NCBI GenBank assembly: GCA_963422655.1
Contig: OY730440.1
Coordinates: forward strand, 2,170,001-2,234,000
Direction of reading: 5' to 3'
Origin: CATQHS01 sp963422655
GTDB lineage: Bacteria; Actinomycetota; Acidimicrobiia; Acidimicrobiales; Aldehydirespiratoraceae
Length of the DNA stretch: 64,000 bases
Position numbers and translations under genes: made by a program. Below the pieces are notes generated by a model. It searched no databases. It was not told where the DNA came from and saw nothing but the letters and a program-made list of their open reading frames with translations. Of the stretch, positions 54,489 to 63,565 are shown in pieces; the first letter of the stretch is position 1, and the number at the start of each line of letters is the position of its first letter.

Positions 54489-55735
54489 AAAAATCACTCT
54501 CCAAATCTATCAACACTACAATCCAATATTACCACCAGGCATAGTCACCGCAATCAACACGGCCCTACATTAGCACCACCACTCGACTCCCGGAAGCCGC
54601 CCTCCACTTTGTACGCAGGCAAGACTACCAGATAACCGTTGACCGTTTCAGGGTCCTCTTGACGATACCACCACGGATTCACATCACACCAATAAATAAG
54701 CCACGACGACCCGATACCCACATTAGAAGGCAACACCGGAACCATAGCAACCACTATCTGATAAGCACCGTCAAAAGAAGCCTGCTCCTCAGCCGACGGA
54801 TTCGCGCTCAACGGATACGGCGGAGGCTCACGAACCGTCCCCACCCGCAAATCCACAACCTCCGACACCCACGCCCCGTACTCCCGCTTCCGCCGATCCC
54901 AGTTCTCCGGCCTTATATCAGGCGGCGCCCACCCATCGTCCTTGGGCAACAAAAAAGGCAAAAGCTCACCCACCGGCTCCGGCAACCTACCATCCCACCC
55001 CGCCGGCGGCAGCGCAACCTCGACAAAATCCAAAGTCTCATCCCCCCCAACCTCGGACACCGGCTCCCCAGAAAACTCGTTACCCACACCAACCAGACCC
55101 GGATCGACAGTCGTCGTCGACGGCCCCGGATCAGATACCGGCCCCGTCGTCGTCGTAGTCGGCGAGGCGGGTTCGGCAGTCGTCGTGGTCGACGGAACCT
55201 GAACCGGGTCCGATACGACAGTCGTCGTCGACGGCTCTGCCACCTCCGCAGGCGCCTCCTCAGCCGTCGTCGTCGGATCCTGAACCGGGTCCGATACGAC
55301 AGACGTCGTCGACGGCTCTGTCACCTCCGCGGGTGCCTCCTCAGCCGTCGTCGTGGACGGCTCTGTCGCCTCCGCGGGTGCCTCCTCAGCCGTCGTGGTC
55401 GTCGGATCCTGGACCGGGTCCGGCTCGACAGACGTCGACGTGGACGGCTCTGTCACCTCCGCGGGTGCCTCCTCAGCCGCCGTGGTCGTAGGCAAAGAAG
55501 TCACCAAAGTAGAAGACGAACGATCCCCACAACCAACCAACCCCCCAACCAACACCACGGCCACAGCAACCATGCGAACACTCGAACCAGACATTTATCT
55601 ACCTTCCTCGAAAGAACCCCCGAAGCCTCACCCCAGGGACATCAACCAGCAGTCCCTGAAGAACACGAGCTAACGCACAACCATCTAAACACAAACCCCA
55701 GGACCTGTCCACCGGACCAGACGAAGCCCAACCCC
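54353..55735. repeat. Duplicated block, copy A (intact)
   Basis: Covers the 5' end of the secreted repeat protein gene, its upstream region, the whole lipoprotein gene and about 140 bp of leader. It is nearly identical to 56667-57361 apart from a 684-bp segment absent there. Confidence 0.88.
54554..55594 (-). CDS. Lipoprotein with Thr/Glu/Pro-rich repeats, unknown function
   Basis: Unrecognised protein of 346 residues. Signal peptide with lipobox GGLVGC. A low-complexity stalk of TTTAEEAPAEVTEPST and SDPVQDP repeats runs to about residue 170. A globular C-terminal part (FVEVALPPAGWDG, YQIVVAMVPVLPSNVGIG, WLIYWCDVNPWWYRQE, ending GGANVGPC) follows. GAGGAAGG ribosome site before ATG 55594. It precedes the secreted repeat protein by 65 bp on the same strand, probably one operon. 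A stalked cell-surface anchor for the repeat protein is a plausible but unproven role. Confidence 0.7.
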   Translation of the reverse strand: MSGSSVRMVAVAVVLVGGLVGCGDRSSSTLVTSLPTTTAAEEAPAEVTEPSTSTSVEPDPVQDPTTTTAEEAPAEATEPSTTTAEEAPAEVTEPSTTSVVSDPVQDPTTTAEEAPAEVAEPSTTTVVSDPVQVPSTTTTAEPASPTTTTTGPVSDPGPSTTTVDPGLVGVGNEFSGEPVSEVGGDETLDFVEVALPPAGWDGRLPEPVGELLPFLLPKDDGWAPPDIRPENWDRRKREYGAWVSEVVDLRVGTVREPPPYPLSANPSAEEQASFDGAYQIVVAMVPVLPSNVGIGSSWLIYWCDVNPWWYRQEDPETVNGYLVVLPAYKVEGGFRESSGGANVGPC

Positions 55736-55832
55736 GACGACCCTCCAGCCCCAGCCCCGACGAACCCCAAAACCCACCCCGCCGACCCCGACCCGACCCG
55801 CCCTGTGATCAGCCCACTCTACGATCAGGGCC

Positions 55833-56456
55833 GTGAAAAGCCCGCTGAGAATCCTTACCGTCTCAGGCGCTCTCCTCGTTTTCACCAACGGACCACTATT
55901 CCTGATCACCATCCGAGTGCTGGACCGGCCCCAACGCTGGCAGCACCCAGTGGTGCGAACCACCCTCACCGCAACCGGCGCAGTCACGACCGCGAAAGTT
56001 CTGCTCGACCACTTCCACCCGTCGCAACCGCGTCCGGTCGACCCGTGCTGGCCTGGGTCACCGCAGTAGCCGTAGCCGGGAGTCTGCTGGTAGTGAGGTT
56101 CCAACCCCATACCGGGCTCGACCACAGAAAACTTCTGGCAGGGCCTGTACACCAACCGCAACTCGCTGGCACCCCAAGCCGCCATCAGGCTGCTGGTCAG
56201 CATCCGGTACATGCTGGCGGCCCGGGCCTTCGGAGCTGGCCTGATGGGAGCCTGTATCGTCGCCATCGCCGGGTCGGGCAGCCGCACTTCGATGCTGGCC
56301 CTGGCACTGGCCGTGATCCTCACGACGCTGCCACTGGGCTACCGGTGGCTCCGTGACCGATGCGGGTCGAGTTCGGCGGCGCTTGCCGCCAGCGCCGCCG
56401 GACTGACCGTCCTAGCGGCGGTGGTGATTTTCGGCGGTAGTGATTCTGTTGCGTAG
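55833..56456 (+). pseudogene. O-antigen ligase-like membrane protein fragment, frameshifted
   Basis: Frame 1 gives hydrophobic ILTVSGALLVFTNGPLFLITI; a second frame continues VLAWVTAVAVAGSLLVVRFQP; then the first frame resumes with TTENFWQGLYTNRNSLAP and IVAIAGSGSRTSMLALALAV. The N-R-N-S-L-A and G-S-R-T motifs with intervening helices resemble the Wzy/O-antigen ligase domain (PF04932). At least two frame changes and loss of both ends indicate a relic. It stops where the degenerate repeat-protein copy begins. Confidence 0.55.
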
Positions 56457-56793
56457 CCCACGTCCAGGACAGATTCAACCGGCTAGCCGCCACCTCACGC
56501 GTGCCCCGATCTCTAGCGTCTCGCAGCACCCAGCCCGGCCCGGACGATTTCTGCAGGACTCCTAACGACTCCGAAACCGCTGCCGCGACCCCATCGAGTT
56601 TCGTTCTCGCCGCCCGAACCAGGTCGACCCGGGCGACCCTCGCCGGCAGAGTCACTAATGAGAAACGAACTCCCAACACCCACACCTTATGCGCCTCCGG
56701 CCTGGCATGAGAAGCACCAACACCCGACGATGACACCACCACAACAACCGTCGCCCCCAACAAACACAACCACCAACAACGCAACACAACCAT
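56320..56793 (-). pseudogene. Degenerate second copy of the secreted repeat protein gene
   Basis: Starts with the same signal peptide (VVLRCWWLCLLGATVVVVVSS, then GVGASHARPEAHKVWVLG) and the same upstream sequence as the intact gene. It then jumps through an out-of-frame scrap and a stretch ending VLQKSSGPGWVLRDARDRGTREV, part of one C-terminal repeat unit, before breaking off at TWATQQ. The rest of the frame is antisense to the ligase fragment. At least two internal deletions have removed over 90% of the coding sequence. Confidence 0.75.
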
Positions 56794-57361
56794 AAAAATC
56801 ACCCTCCAAATCTGTCAAAATTACAATATATTACCACCATCACAGTCACCGCAATCAACAATCCGGCCCTACATTAGCACCACTAATCGACTCCCGGAAA
56901 CCGCCCTCCACCTTGTACGCAGGCAAGACTACCAGATAACCGTTGACCACTTCAGGGAACTCTTGACGATACCACCACGGATTCACATCACACCAATAAA
57001 TAAGCCACGACGACCCGATACCCACATCAGAAGGCAACACCGGAACCATAGCAACCACTATCTGATAAGCACCGTCAAAAGAAGCCTGCTCCTCAGCCGC
57101 CGTGGTCGTAGGCAAAGAAGTCACCAAAGTAGAAGACGAACGATCCCCGCAGCCAACCAACCCCCCAACCAACAACACCACCACGGACACAGCAACCATG
57201 CGAACACTCGAACCAGACATTTATCGACCTTCCTCGAAAGAACCCCCGAAGCCTCACCCCAGGGACATCAACCAGCAGTCCCTCAAGAACACGAGCTAAC
57301 GCACAACCATCTAAACACAAACCCCAGGACCTGTCCACCGGACCGGACGAAGCCCAACCCC
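56667..57361. repeat. Duplicated block, copy B (decayed)
   Basis: Second copy of the 54353-55735 block, in the same orientation. The two share leader, ribosome sites and both gene starts. Copy B lacks 684 bp of the lipoprotein gene between two CTCCTCAGCCG 11-mers (copy A 54785-54795 and 55469-55479; copy B junction 57089-57099). Confidence 0.88.
56855..57220 (-). CDS. Shortened paralogue of the lipoprotein
   Basis: Lipoprotein of 121 residues. It keeps the signal peptide and lipobox (LLVGGLVGC) and the C-terminal module (AYQIVVAMVPVLPSDVGIGSS, WCDVNPWWYRQE), but lacks the whole repetitive stalk and about 70 residues of the globular part. The 684-bp deletion is in frame, so the protein could still be made, with the module close to the membrane. 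Same GAGGAAGG ribosome site. Unknown function. Confidence 0.6.
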   Translation of the reverse strand: MSGSSVRMVAVSVVVLLVGGLVGCGDRSSSTLVTSLPTTTAAEEQASFDGAYQIVVAMVPVLPSDVGIGSSWLIYWCDVNPWWYRQEFPEVVNGYLVVLPAYKVEGGFRESISGANVGPDC

Positions 57362-57531
57362 ACCAACCCAACCCCCGCCCCTCCAGCCCCGACCCCGCCC
57401 CGGTCGGTTCGACGACCTCGACCTGGCTGTGACAACCGAGGATGACAATCGCGGACCGAGCCAACGGCAACGAAACCACCGCAACCGCAGCCAGGTTCTG
57501 GCGCCGAGCCCACTACAGTCAGGCCGGTTCG
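57221..57531. other. Gene-free gap with duplicated leader
   Basis: The first 140 bp copy the leader of the intact lipoprotein gene (55595-55735). The remainder, up to the DUF2339 stop codon, is C-rich with no convincing ORF or hairpin. The lipoprotein promoter must lie in or beyond this gap; no clear -10 box was identified. Confidence 0.6.
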
Positions 57532-60213
57532 CTATTCGACGACCTCAGTGGGCGCCGGAGGAGGAACAGGAGCGAAGTACCCGACGATCAGGAGAAGAAC
57601 GCCCACGCCCATGAAGGAGACCACACGGCTGAGCGTGCCCTGACTGCTGAGATCGATGAGAAACAGCTTGAGGACCACTACCGCCATGAACGACGCGCCC
57701 GCCACCCACACGGCACGACGAGCCGAGCTCACGCCGGCCACCATCCCCGCCAGTGCGATCAGAGCCCAGACGACGGACAGCGAAGCCTGAAGTTTTGCCG
57801 AGTCGAACATCGATTCGCCGTCGAAGGGAACGTCCAGCCAATGGTGGACGGTACGGGCCACGGTCATCGTTACGAGAACGGTGCCTATGGCAGCCAACGG
57901 TAGAGCCCAGGGCGCCTCTACGAAGCCTCTGAACGGGTGGCCCCCCTCAGCCAGAGCCTGTCTCCTCCACATGAGCGCGATCATCACCACCAGGGCCGCG
58001 AGAATCTCCAGCGGGTTCAGCAGGGGTAGATAAGGGAGAGGCGAGAAGTTCCCTTCGGAGAGAACAATCGCCGCGAGCATCAGCACGGCCAGCACGGCCA
58101 GCACCGGGCCGGTGCCGGTCGTTACGTAGCTTCTCCAGTGTGCCCCCAGCGGCCAGGCCAGCCTGCGTCGGCCCGACAGGGTTGCTCCCACGAGCACCAG
58201 CACCGCGGTGGGAGCGACGACCAACGGCCACGCACCGGTCAGGACTTGGTCGGTCTGCCAACTGACCTCGACCCCGATGATCACTGCCAGCACCCAGTAG
58301 CCGCCTGTGTGCAGCACTGTTTGGAGTCGTGGGAACGCGCCCTCCCGCAGCCGCAGGAATGCGTAGTAGGCAGCGATGGACACCGGCCATGCCGCCCATC
58401 CGTAGAGATCGAGAGGATGGGCTTGGTGGACGAGCGCGATGTAGAGCCCCACGACCAGGGTCGGGAGGATCAGAAGTCCCGAGAAGTCGAGGTGGGGCCA
58501 TCTCGACCGGCGGGCCGGCCAGGCCGTCGCCCCCAAGGAGAACACCACGAAGACCAGCGACGTCGGCAACTGCTCAGTCGAGAGCTGGTAGCCGATCTCG
58601 GTGAGCCCGCCCGCCAGCCACCAGCCGATTCCCCAGGCCAGCGCTATCCAGGATGCGGCGACGTCGAAAGCGAGGCGGTCCCTGCCCCGGTGGAGCAGCC
58701 AGCCCGATGTCAGCCCGGCACCGGCGAGGACGGCGGCACCGAGGAAGTATTCGTTCGCGATCGGCAACGTGCTGCTCGGATATGGCAGGGACTCGCTCAG
58801 ATACGTACCGAACGAGACTCCGGCCAAGGCTTGCAGCAGGGTGCCGACGACGGCCGCGAGCATCTGAGATCGGCGGATGCCGATCCAGAGCAACAAGACA
58901 CCCTGCAGCGCCCATACGGTGGCGGTGAAGTGGGCATCCAGCGCAAACGGAACCGCGATGGCGCTGAACGTCACGCCGAGACCGGTGTAGGCCTCGGCCA
59001 GATCGAGACACTCTCGGCCCAACCTGCGGGTGACCATGGCCGAGACGCCGTGGACCAGAGCCAGCACCAGCGCGCTCGTTGCCATGCCGTACTCGGTGTG
59101 GCCGACCACGAGTTGTTGCAGACCCAACCCCATGAACGGGGTGCCGAACACCAGCGGCGCCGTCCATACGTCTTTGAGGTCGGGAGCCTTACGGGTGGCG
59201 AACAGCACGGGTATCGCCATGTACATCGTCACGAACAGGGCGATGAACGGCTGCGTGGACACCCAGTCATCCTGAGTATGGCGATCCAGGAGCCAGAATG
59301 CCGTGATCCCGAAAGTCGAGCCGAGGCCGATGAGGTTGAGCTCCGGCCAGATCTTGAACCAGGCGACTCCGACGATGGCGGCGTTGAGGATCGCGTAGAA
59401 GCTGAAGATCACGACGTGGTCCCCGGGCTGCGAGTACGCCAGCACTGGAGCGAGAAATCCCCCGATGATGCCGAGAACGGCCAGGGACCGCGAGTCCTGA
59501 GCGACGGCGAGGACGCCGGCGCCGACCGTGATGGTGACGACGGCCAGCAACGCCAGCGGGGCCGGCAAGACGTCGTACACCGCGAAAGCGGCGTACGACG
59601 TCAGATACAGCACGGCAACCCCTCCGCCTTGGAGGCTGAGGCCATAGACCGGGCGCTGGCTGCGGAGGTGCCACCCCACCGCCAGCAGCACCAAACCGAA
59701 CATCGTGACGGCGATCAGGCGCATCTCGATCGTCAGCTCGATGAGACCGCGCTCGTTGGCCTCCCGGATGAGAAATCCCAGTCCGATGAGCGAAACCAGC
59801 ACTCCCACTTTCACGGGCGCGTTACCGGTCAACACCCAGGTCTTGACCGCGTTGGTGAGCCATGTCAGGGGATCGACGGAGCGCATTGCGGGGTCGTCGG
59901 TATGGACCCCATCACGGCGGCCGGTCTCAGAAGAGGGCGTTGCGGTTACGTCGGGAGCAGGGGCTATGGCCGGATCCGGTTGGGAGGCAACCGCTCCGGC
60001 GACAGTTGCGGCCTGTGGGCGAGAAGGTGGCTGCGTCCCCATTTCGACCCTTTCGAGCCGTCGCCTCAGTTCCATGTCCCGGCCCAGGAGAAAGCCGATG
60101 AAGCCCCCGGCGAGGAACCCCGGGACCGAAGCGATTGCCACTCCCAACACGGCGCCGACAGCAATCAACAGGGCGGTTGATCCCGCCACCGTCGCGTTCT
60201 CGTCCTTGCGCAC
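57532..60213 (-). CDS. DUF2339 polytopic membrane protein
   Basis: Very large integral membrane protein, 893 residues, with more than twenty hydrophobic segments, matching DUF2339 (PF10101). The N-terminus has one helix (ALLIAVGAVLGVAIASVPGFLAGGFIGFLL), then a charged Pro-rich cytosolic linker. The sequence then reads WLTNAVKTWVLTGNAPVKVGVLVSLIGLGFLIREA, the signature start of the membrane core. Function unknown. GTG 60213. Divergent from rpsL across about 200 bp. Confidence 0.85.
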   Translation of the reverse strand: MRKDENATVAGSTALLIAVGAVLGVAIASVPGFLAGGFIGFLLGRDMELRRRLERVEMGTQPPSRPQAATVAGAVASQPDPAIAPAPDVTATPSSETGRRDGVHTDDPAMRSVDPLTWLTNAVKTWVLTGNAPVKVGVLVSLIGLGFLIREANERGLIELTIEMRLIAVTMFGLVLLAVGWHLRSQRPVYGLSLQGGGVAVLYLTSYAAFAVYDVLPAPLALLAVVTITVGAGVLAVAQDSRSLAVLGIIGGFLAPVLAYSQPGDHVVIFSFYAILNAAIVGVAWFKIWPELNLIGLGSTFGITAFWLLDRHTQDDWVSTQPFIALFVTMYMAIPVLFATRKAPDLKDVWTAPLVFGTPFMGLGLQQLVVGHTEYGMATSALVLALVHGVSAMVTRRLGRECLDLAEAYTGLGVTFSAIAVPFALDAHFTATVWALQGVLLLWIGIRRSQMLAAVVGTLLQALAGVSFGTYLSESLPYPSSTLPIANEYFLGAAVLAGAGLTSGWLLHRGRDRLAFDVAASWIALAWGIGWWLAGGLTEIGYQLSTEQLPTSLVFVVFSLGATAWPARRSRWPHLDFSGLLILPTLVVGLYIALVHQAHPLDLYGWAAWPVSIAAYYAFLRLREGAFPRLQTVLHTGGYWVLAVIIGVEVSWQTDQVLTGAWPLVVAPTAVLVLVGATLSGRRRLAWPLGAHWRSYVTTGTGPVLAVLAVLMLAAIVLSEGNFSPLPYLPLLNPLEILAALVVMIALMWRRQALAEGGHPFRGFVEAPWALPLAAIGTVLVTMTVARTVHHWLDVPFDGESMFDSAKLQASLSVVWALIALAGMVAGVSSARRAVWVAGASFMAVVVLKLFLIDLSSQGTLSRVVSFMGVGVLLLIVGYFAPVPPPAPTEVVE

Positions 60214-60416
60214 GCGCCCCCACGTTAGCCGGGCCGGGCGAGCCGTACGATCCTGCTTGCTGCCTTCTCGGGTTCTCGAGGTGGGCGTTGTCTCGAATCA
60301 CCGGAGCCGGCTGGAGGTCCAGCCGGTATGCTGCTGCGCCGCTCCCGATCCCGGGAAGGCAAAACTCAGTCCGGCCGAACTCAGGAACCTCGAACCCAGA
60401 AGAACCCAGGAATACT

Positions 60417-60788
60417 GTGCCCACTATTCATCAGCTCGTCCGCAAAGGCCGCCAGTCCAAGCGCCGTAAGGAAACGACTCCTGCGCTCGGTGGCGCCCCC
60501 CAGCGCCGAGGCGTTTGCACCCGCGTCTACACCGCCACCCCGAAGAAACCGAACTCGGCCCTACGCAAGGTGGCTCGGGTGCGACTCACCACCGGAGTGG
60601 AGATAACGGCCTATATCCCTGGCGAGGGCCACAACCTCCAAGAGCACTCCATCGTGCTGGTGCGGGGCGGTCGGGTAAAAGATCTGCCCGGGGTCCGCTA
60701 CAAGATCGTGCGGGGTACGCTTGACACCTCCGGTGTGCGCGAGCGCAAGAAGGCCCGCAGCCGTTACGGCGTCAAGAAGGAAGCCTGA
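60417..60788 (+). CDS. rpsL: 30S ribosomal protein S12
   Basis: Decoding-centre protein, 123 residues: TIHQLVRKGRQ, RRGVCTRVYTATPKKPNSALRKVARVRL, GHNLQEHSIVLVRGGRVKDLPGVRYKIVRG. The lysines of TPKKPN and the VKDLPG lysine are of the streptomycin-sensitive type. GTG 60417. Candidate -10 boxes upstream are TACGAT (about 60247) and TATGCT (about 60328). Confidence 0.97.
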   Translation: MPTIHQLVRKGRQSKRRKETTPALGGAPQRRGVCTRVYTATPKKPNSALRKVARVRLTTGVEITAYIPGEGHNLQEHSIVLVRGGRVKDLPGVRYKIVRGTLDTSGVRERKKARSRYGVKKEA

Positions 60789-60789
60789 C

Positions 60790-61260
60790 ATGCCCCGCAA
60801 GGGACCGATACCTCGCCGGGATCTCCAACCCGACCCGATCTACAAGTCGGTGCTCGTCACTCAGTTCGTCAACAAGGTGCTCCAGCGAGGCAAGCGCACC
60901 CTGGCCGAGCGGATCGTTTACGACGCGCTGGCCATCGTCGGGGAAAAGACCGGGAATGATCCGATCGATGTGCTCAAACGGGCTGTGGACAACGTTCGCC
61001 CCCAGCTCGAGGTTCGCAGCCGGCGGGTGGGTGGAGCCACCTACCAGGTACCGGTGGAGGTTCGTTCTCGCCGGGCCACAACCCTGGCCGTGCGCTGGAT
61101 CGTCGGTTACGCGCACGGCCGCCGGGAACGAACGATGGCCGCTCGTTTCGCCAGCGAGATACTCGACGCCGGCAACGGCATCGGAGCCTCGGTGAAACGG
61201 CGCGAGGACCTCCAGAAGATGGCCGAGTCCAACCGGGCTTTCGCCCATTACCGCTGGTAG
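60790..61260 (+). CDS. rpsG: 30S ribosomal protein S7
   Basis: 16S rRNA 3'-domain organiser, 156 residues: PRKGPIPRRDLQPDPIYKSVLVTQFVNKVL, GGATYQVPVEVRSRRATTLAVRWIV, ASVKRREDLQKMAESNRAFAHYRW. 1 nt after rpsL; the next 160 bp before fusA contain no gene. Confidence 0.97.
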   Translation: MPRKGPIPRRDLQPDPIYKSVLVTQFVNKVLQRGKRTLAERIVYDALAIVGEKTGNDPIDVLKRAVDNVRPQLEVRSRRVGGATYQVPVEVRSRRATTLAVRWIVGYAHGRRERTMAARFASEILDAGNGIGASVKRREDLQKMAESNRAFAHYRW

Positions 61261-61421
61261 GAGCCAGTCTTCTCTGCGCTCGACCGGGTCGCCGGCCCGG
61301 GGCCTTTACTTCTCCCGGCCCCGGTTCGTCATCCCGGTCGAGGTGTGTTCCGCCCCATCGCGTTCCGGAATCGGAACTCGATATCCACCAAACCACGAGA
61401 CGTCATTCAGGATCGAAGACC

Positions 61422-63506
61422 ATGGCCGAAAAGCGCTACCCGCTGGAGCGGACCCGAAATATCGGGATCATGGCTCACATCGACGCGGGCAAGACCACGA
61501 CCACCGAACGGATCCTCTACTACACCGGACGCAACTACAAGATCGGTGAAGTCCATGACGGCGCTGCCACCATGGATTGGATGGAGCAGGAGCAGGAGCG
61601 GGGAATCACCATCACCTCCGCGGCTACCCACTGCATCTGGAACGACCACCGTATCAATATCATCGACACACCCGGCCACGTCGATTTCACCGTTGAAGTC
61701 GAACGCTCGTTGCGGGTGTTGGACGGGGCCGTGGCCCTGTTCGACGGCGTGGCTGGCGTCGAACCCCAGACCGAGACGGTGTGGCGTCAAGCCGACCGGT
61801 ACGGCGTGCCCCGTATGTGTTTCGTCAACAAGATGGACCGCACCGGCGCCGACTTCCACAACGTGCTGGACACCATCACCCAGCGGCTCACCACGAGCGT
61901 GGCCGTGATCCAGCTCCCGATCGGGGCCGAGTCCCACTATCGGGGTGTAATCGATCTGGTGAGGATGAAGGCCCTCATTTGGAGCGGCGAAGACTTGGGC
62001 GCGACTTGGGCGGAGACCGACATTCCCGCCGATCTGATCGACGAGGCCGAGCTGTACCGCCACGACCTGATCGAGAAGCTGTCCGACCACGACGAGGCCA
62101 TCCTCGAGAAGTTCCTCGACGACGCCGATCTCACAGAGGTCGAGATCAAGTCGGCGATCCGTCGGGCCACCCTCACCGGAGGCTTGGTCCCGGTGCTCAA
62201 CGGCACCGCCTTCAAGAACAAGGGAGTGCAGCCCCTGCTGGAAGCGGTGGTGGACTACATGCCGTCTCCGCTCGACGTGCCCGCAGTGGTGGGAATAGAC
62301 CCCAAGTCGGGAAACGAGACCACCCGCAAGGCCAGCGACTCCGAGCCGTTGGCGGCTCTCGCCTTCAAGATCATGACCGACCCCCACGTAGGCAGACTCA
62401 CCTACTTCCGGGTGTACAGCGGCGTTCTGGGCAAGGGGAGCCAGGTACTCAACACCCGCACTTCGGCCAAGGAGCGGGTAGGCCGCATACTCGAGATGCA
62501 CGCCAACGACCGGGTTGATCTCGACGTGGCGGGCACCGGTGACATAGCGGCCGCTATCGGCATCAGAGACTGCCGTACCGGTGACACTTTGTGCGATCCG
62601 GCCCGGCCGATCGTGCTGGAGAACCTCGATTTTCCCGACCCGGTAATCGACGTGGCCGTGGAGCCGCGCTCCAAAGCCGATCAGGACAAGATGTCCAAAG
62701 CCCTGCTGGCCTTGTCCGAGGAGGACCCGACCTTTCAGGTCCGCACCGATCCCGAGACAGCCCAGACCATCATCGCCGGCATGGGCGAACTGCACTTGGA
62801 AGTCTTGGTCGACCGCATGATGCGCGAGTTCAAGGTCGGGGCCAACGTGGGCAAGCCCCAGGTCGCCTACCGGGAGACCATCACTCGATCGGTGGTCGGT
62901 CACACTTACGTCCACCGCAAGCAGACCGGCGGTTCGGGCCAGTTCGCAGTGGTGAAGGCCACTTTGGAACCCAACCCGGGCGGGGAGTACACCTTTGACT
63001 CCACCGTCACCGGCGGGTCCATCCCCAAAGAGTTCGTCAAGCCTGTCGATGTCGGCATCCGCGAAGCTATGAGCAACGGGGTGCTGGCCGGGTTTCCCAC
63101 TGTCGACGTCAGGGTCACGCTCACCGACGGCAAGACTCATGATGTCGACTCGTCGGAGCTGGCTTTCAAGGTCGCCGGCAATGCCTGGTTCCGCCAGGCC
63201 GCGGCCCGGGCCCGCCCAGCGTTGCTCGAACCGGTGATGGCGGTCGAGATCGTCACCCCCGACGACTACTTGGGCGATGTCGTCGGTAATCTGAATGCTC
63301 GGCGAGGTCAAGTGCAGGGCACCGAGCAGCGAGGCAGCAATCAGGTTGTGAAGGCGGTGGTGCCACTCTCGGAGATGTTCGGATACAGTACCGACTTGCG
63401 TTCACGCACCCAGGGGCGGGCTACGTACACGATGCATTTCGATTCGTACCAGCTCACGCCGACAAACGTCCAGGAAGAAATCGTCGCTCGCGTGCGAGGC
63501 GCGTGA
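61422..63506 (+). CDS. fusA: Elongation factor G
   Basis: Translocation GTPase, 694 residues. G1 AHIDAGKTTTTER, G3 DTPGHVDF, G4 NKMDRTGAD, and domain II-V motifs including VPLSEMFGYSTDLRSRTQGRA. ATG 61422. Followed by tuf after 59 nt. Confidence 0.98.
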   Translation: MAEKRYPLERTRNIGIMAHIDAGKTTTTERILYYTGRNYKIGEVHDGAATMDWMEQEQERGITITSAATHCIWNDHRINIIDTPGHVDFTVEVERSLRVLDGAVALFDGVAGVEPQTETVWRQADRYGVPRMCFVNKMDRTGADFHNVLDTITQRLTTSVAVIQLPIGAESHYRGVIDLVRMKALIWSGEDLGATWAETDIPADLIDEAELYRHDLIEKLSDHDEAILEKFLDDADLTEVEIKSAIRRATLTGGLVPVLNGTAFKNKGVQPLLEAVVDYMPSPLDVPAVVGIDPKSGNETTRKASDSEPLAALAFKIMTDPHVGRLTYFRVYSGVLGKGSQVLNTRTSAKERVGRILEMHANDRVDLDVAGTGDIAAAIGIRDCRTGDTLCDPARPIVLENLDFPDPVIDVAVEPRSKADQDKMSKALLALSEEDPTFQVRTDPETAQTIIAGMGELHLEVLVDRMMREFKVGANVGKPQVAYRETITRSVVGHTYVHRKQTGGSGQFAVVKATLEPNPGGEYTFDSTVTGGSIPKEFVKPVDVGIREAMSNGVLAGFPTVDVRVTLTDGKTHDVDSSELAFKVAGNAWFRQAAARARPALLEPVMAVEIVTPDDYLGDVVGNLNARRGQVQGTEQRGSNQVVKAVVPLSEMFGYSTDLRSRTQGRATYTMHFDSYQLTPTNVQEEIVARVRGA

Positions 63507-63565
63507 TTCGGCCCCGGTCCCCGAGCCGGAAACAGGTAAAAAACCAGGAGTCAAGAAGGTAGGAA

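Noticed and set aside
54659..56356. 565-codon plus-strand Arg/Pro/His-rich ORF
   Set aside because: It is antisense to the lipoprotein and its composition mirrors the Thr/Glu/Ala-rich repeats. Only a short part near 56,040-56,100 fits the O-antigen-ligase fragment.
58138..60180. 680-codon plus-strand ORF opposite the DUF2339 gene
   Set aside because: Antisense shadow of a multi-helix membrane protein; composition is Arg/Gln/His/Gly-rich with no domains.
61407..63311. 634-codon minus-strand ORF
   Set aside because: Antisense to fusA, whose motifs are unambiguous.
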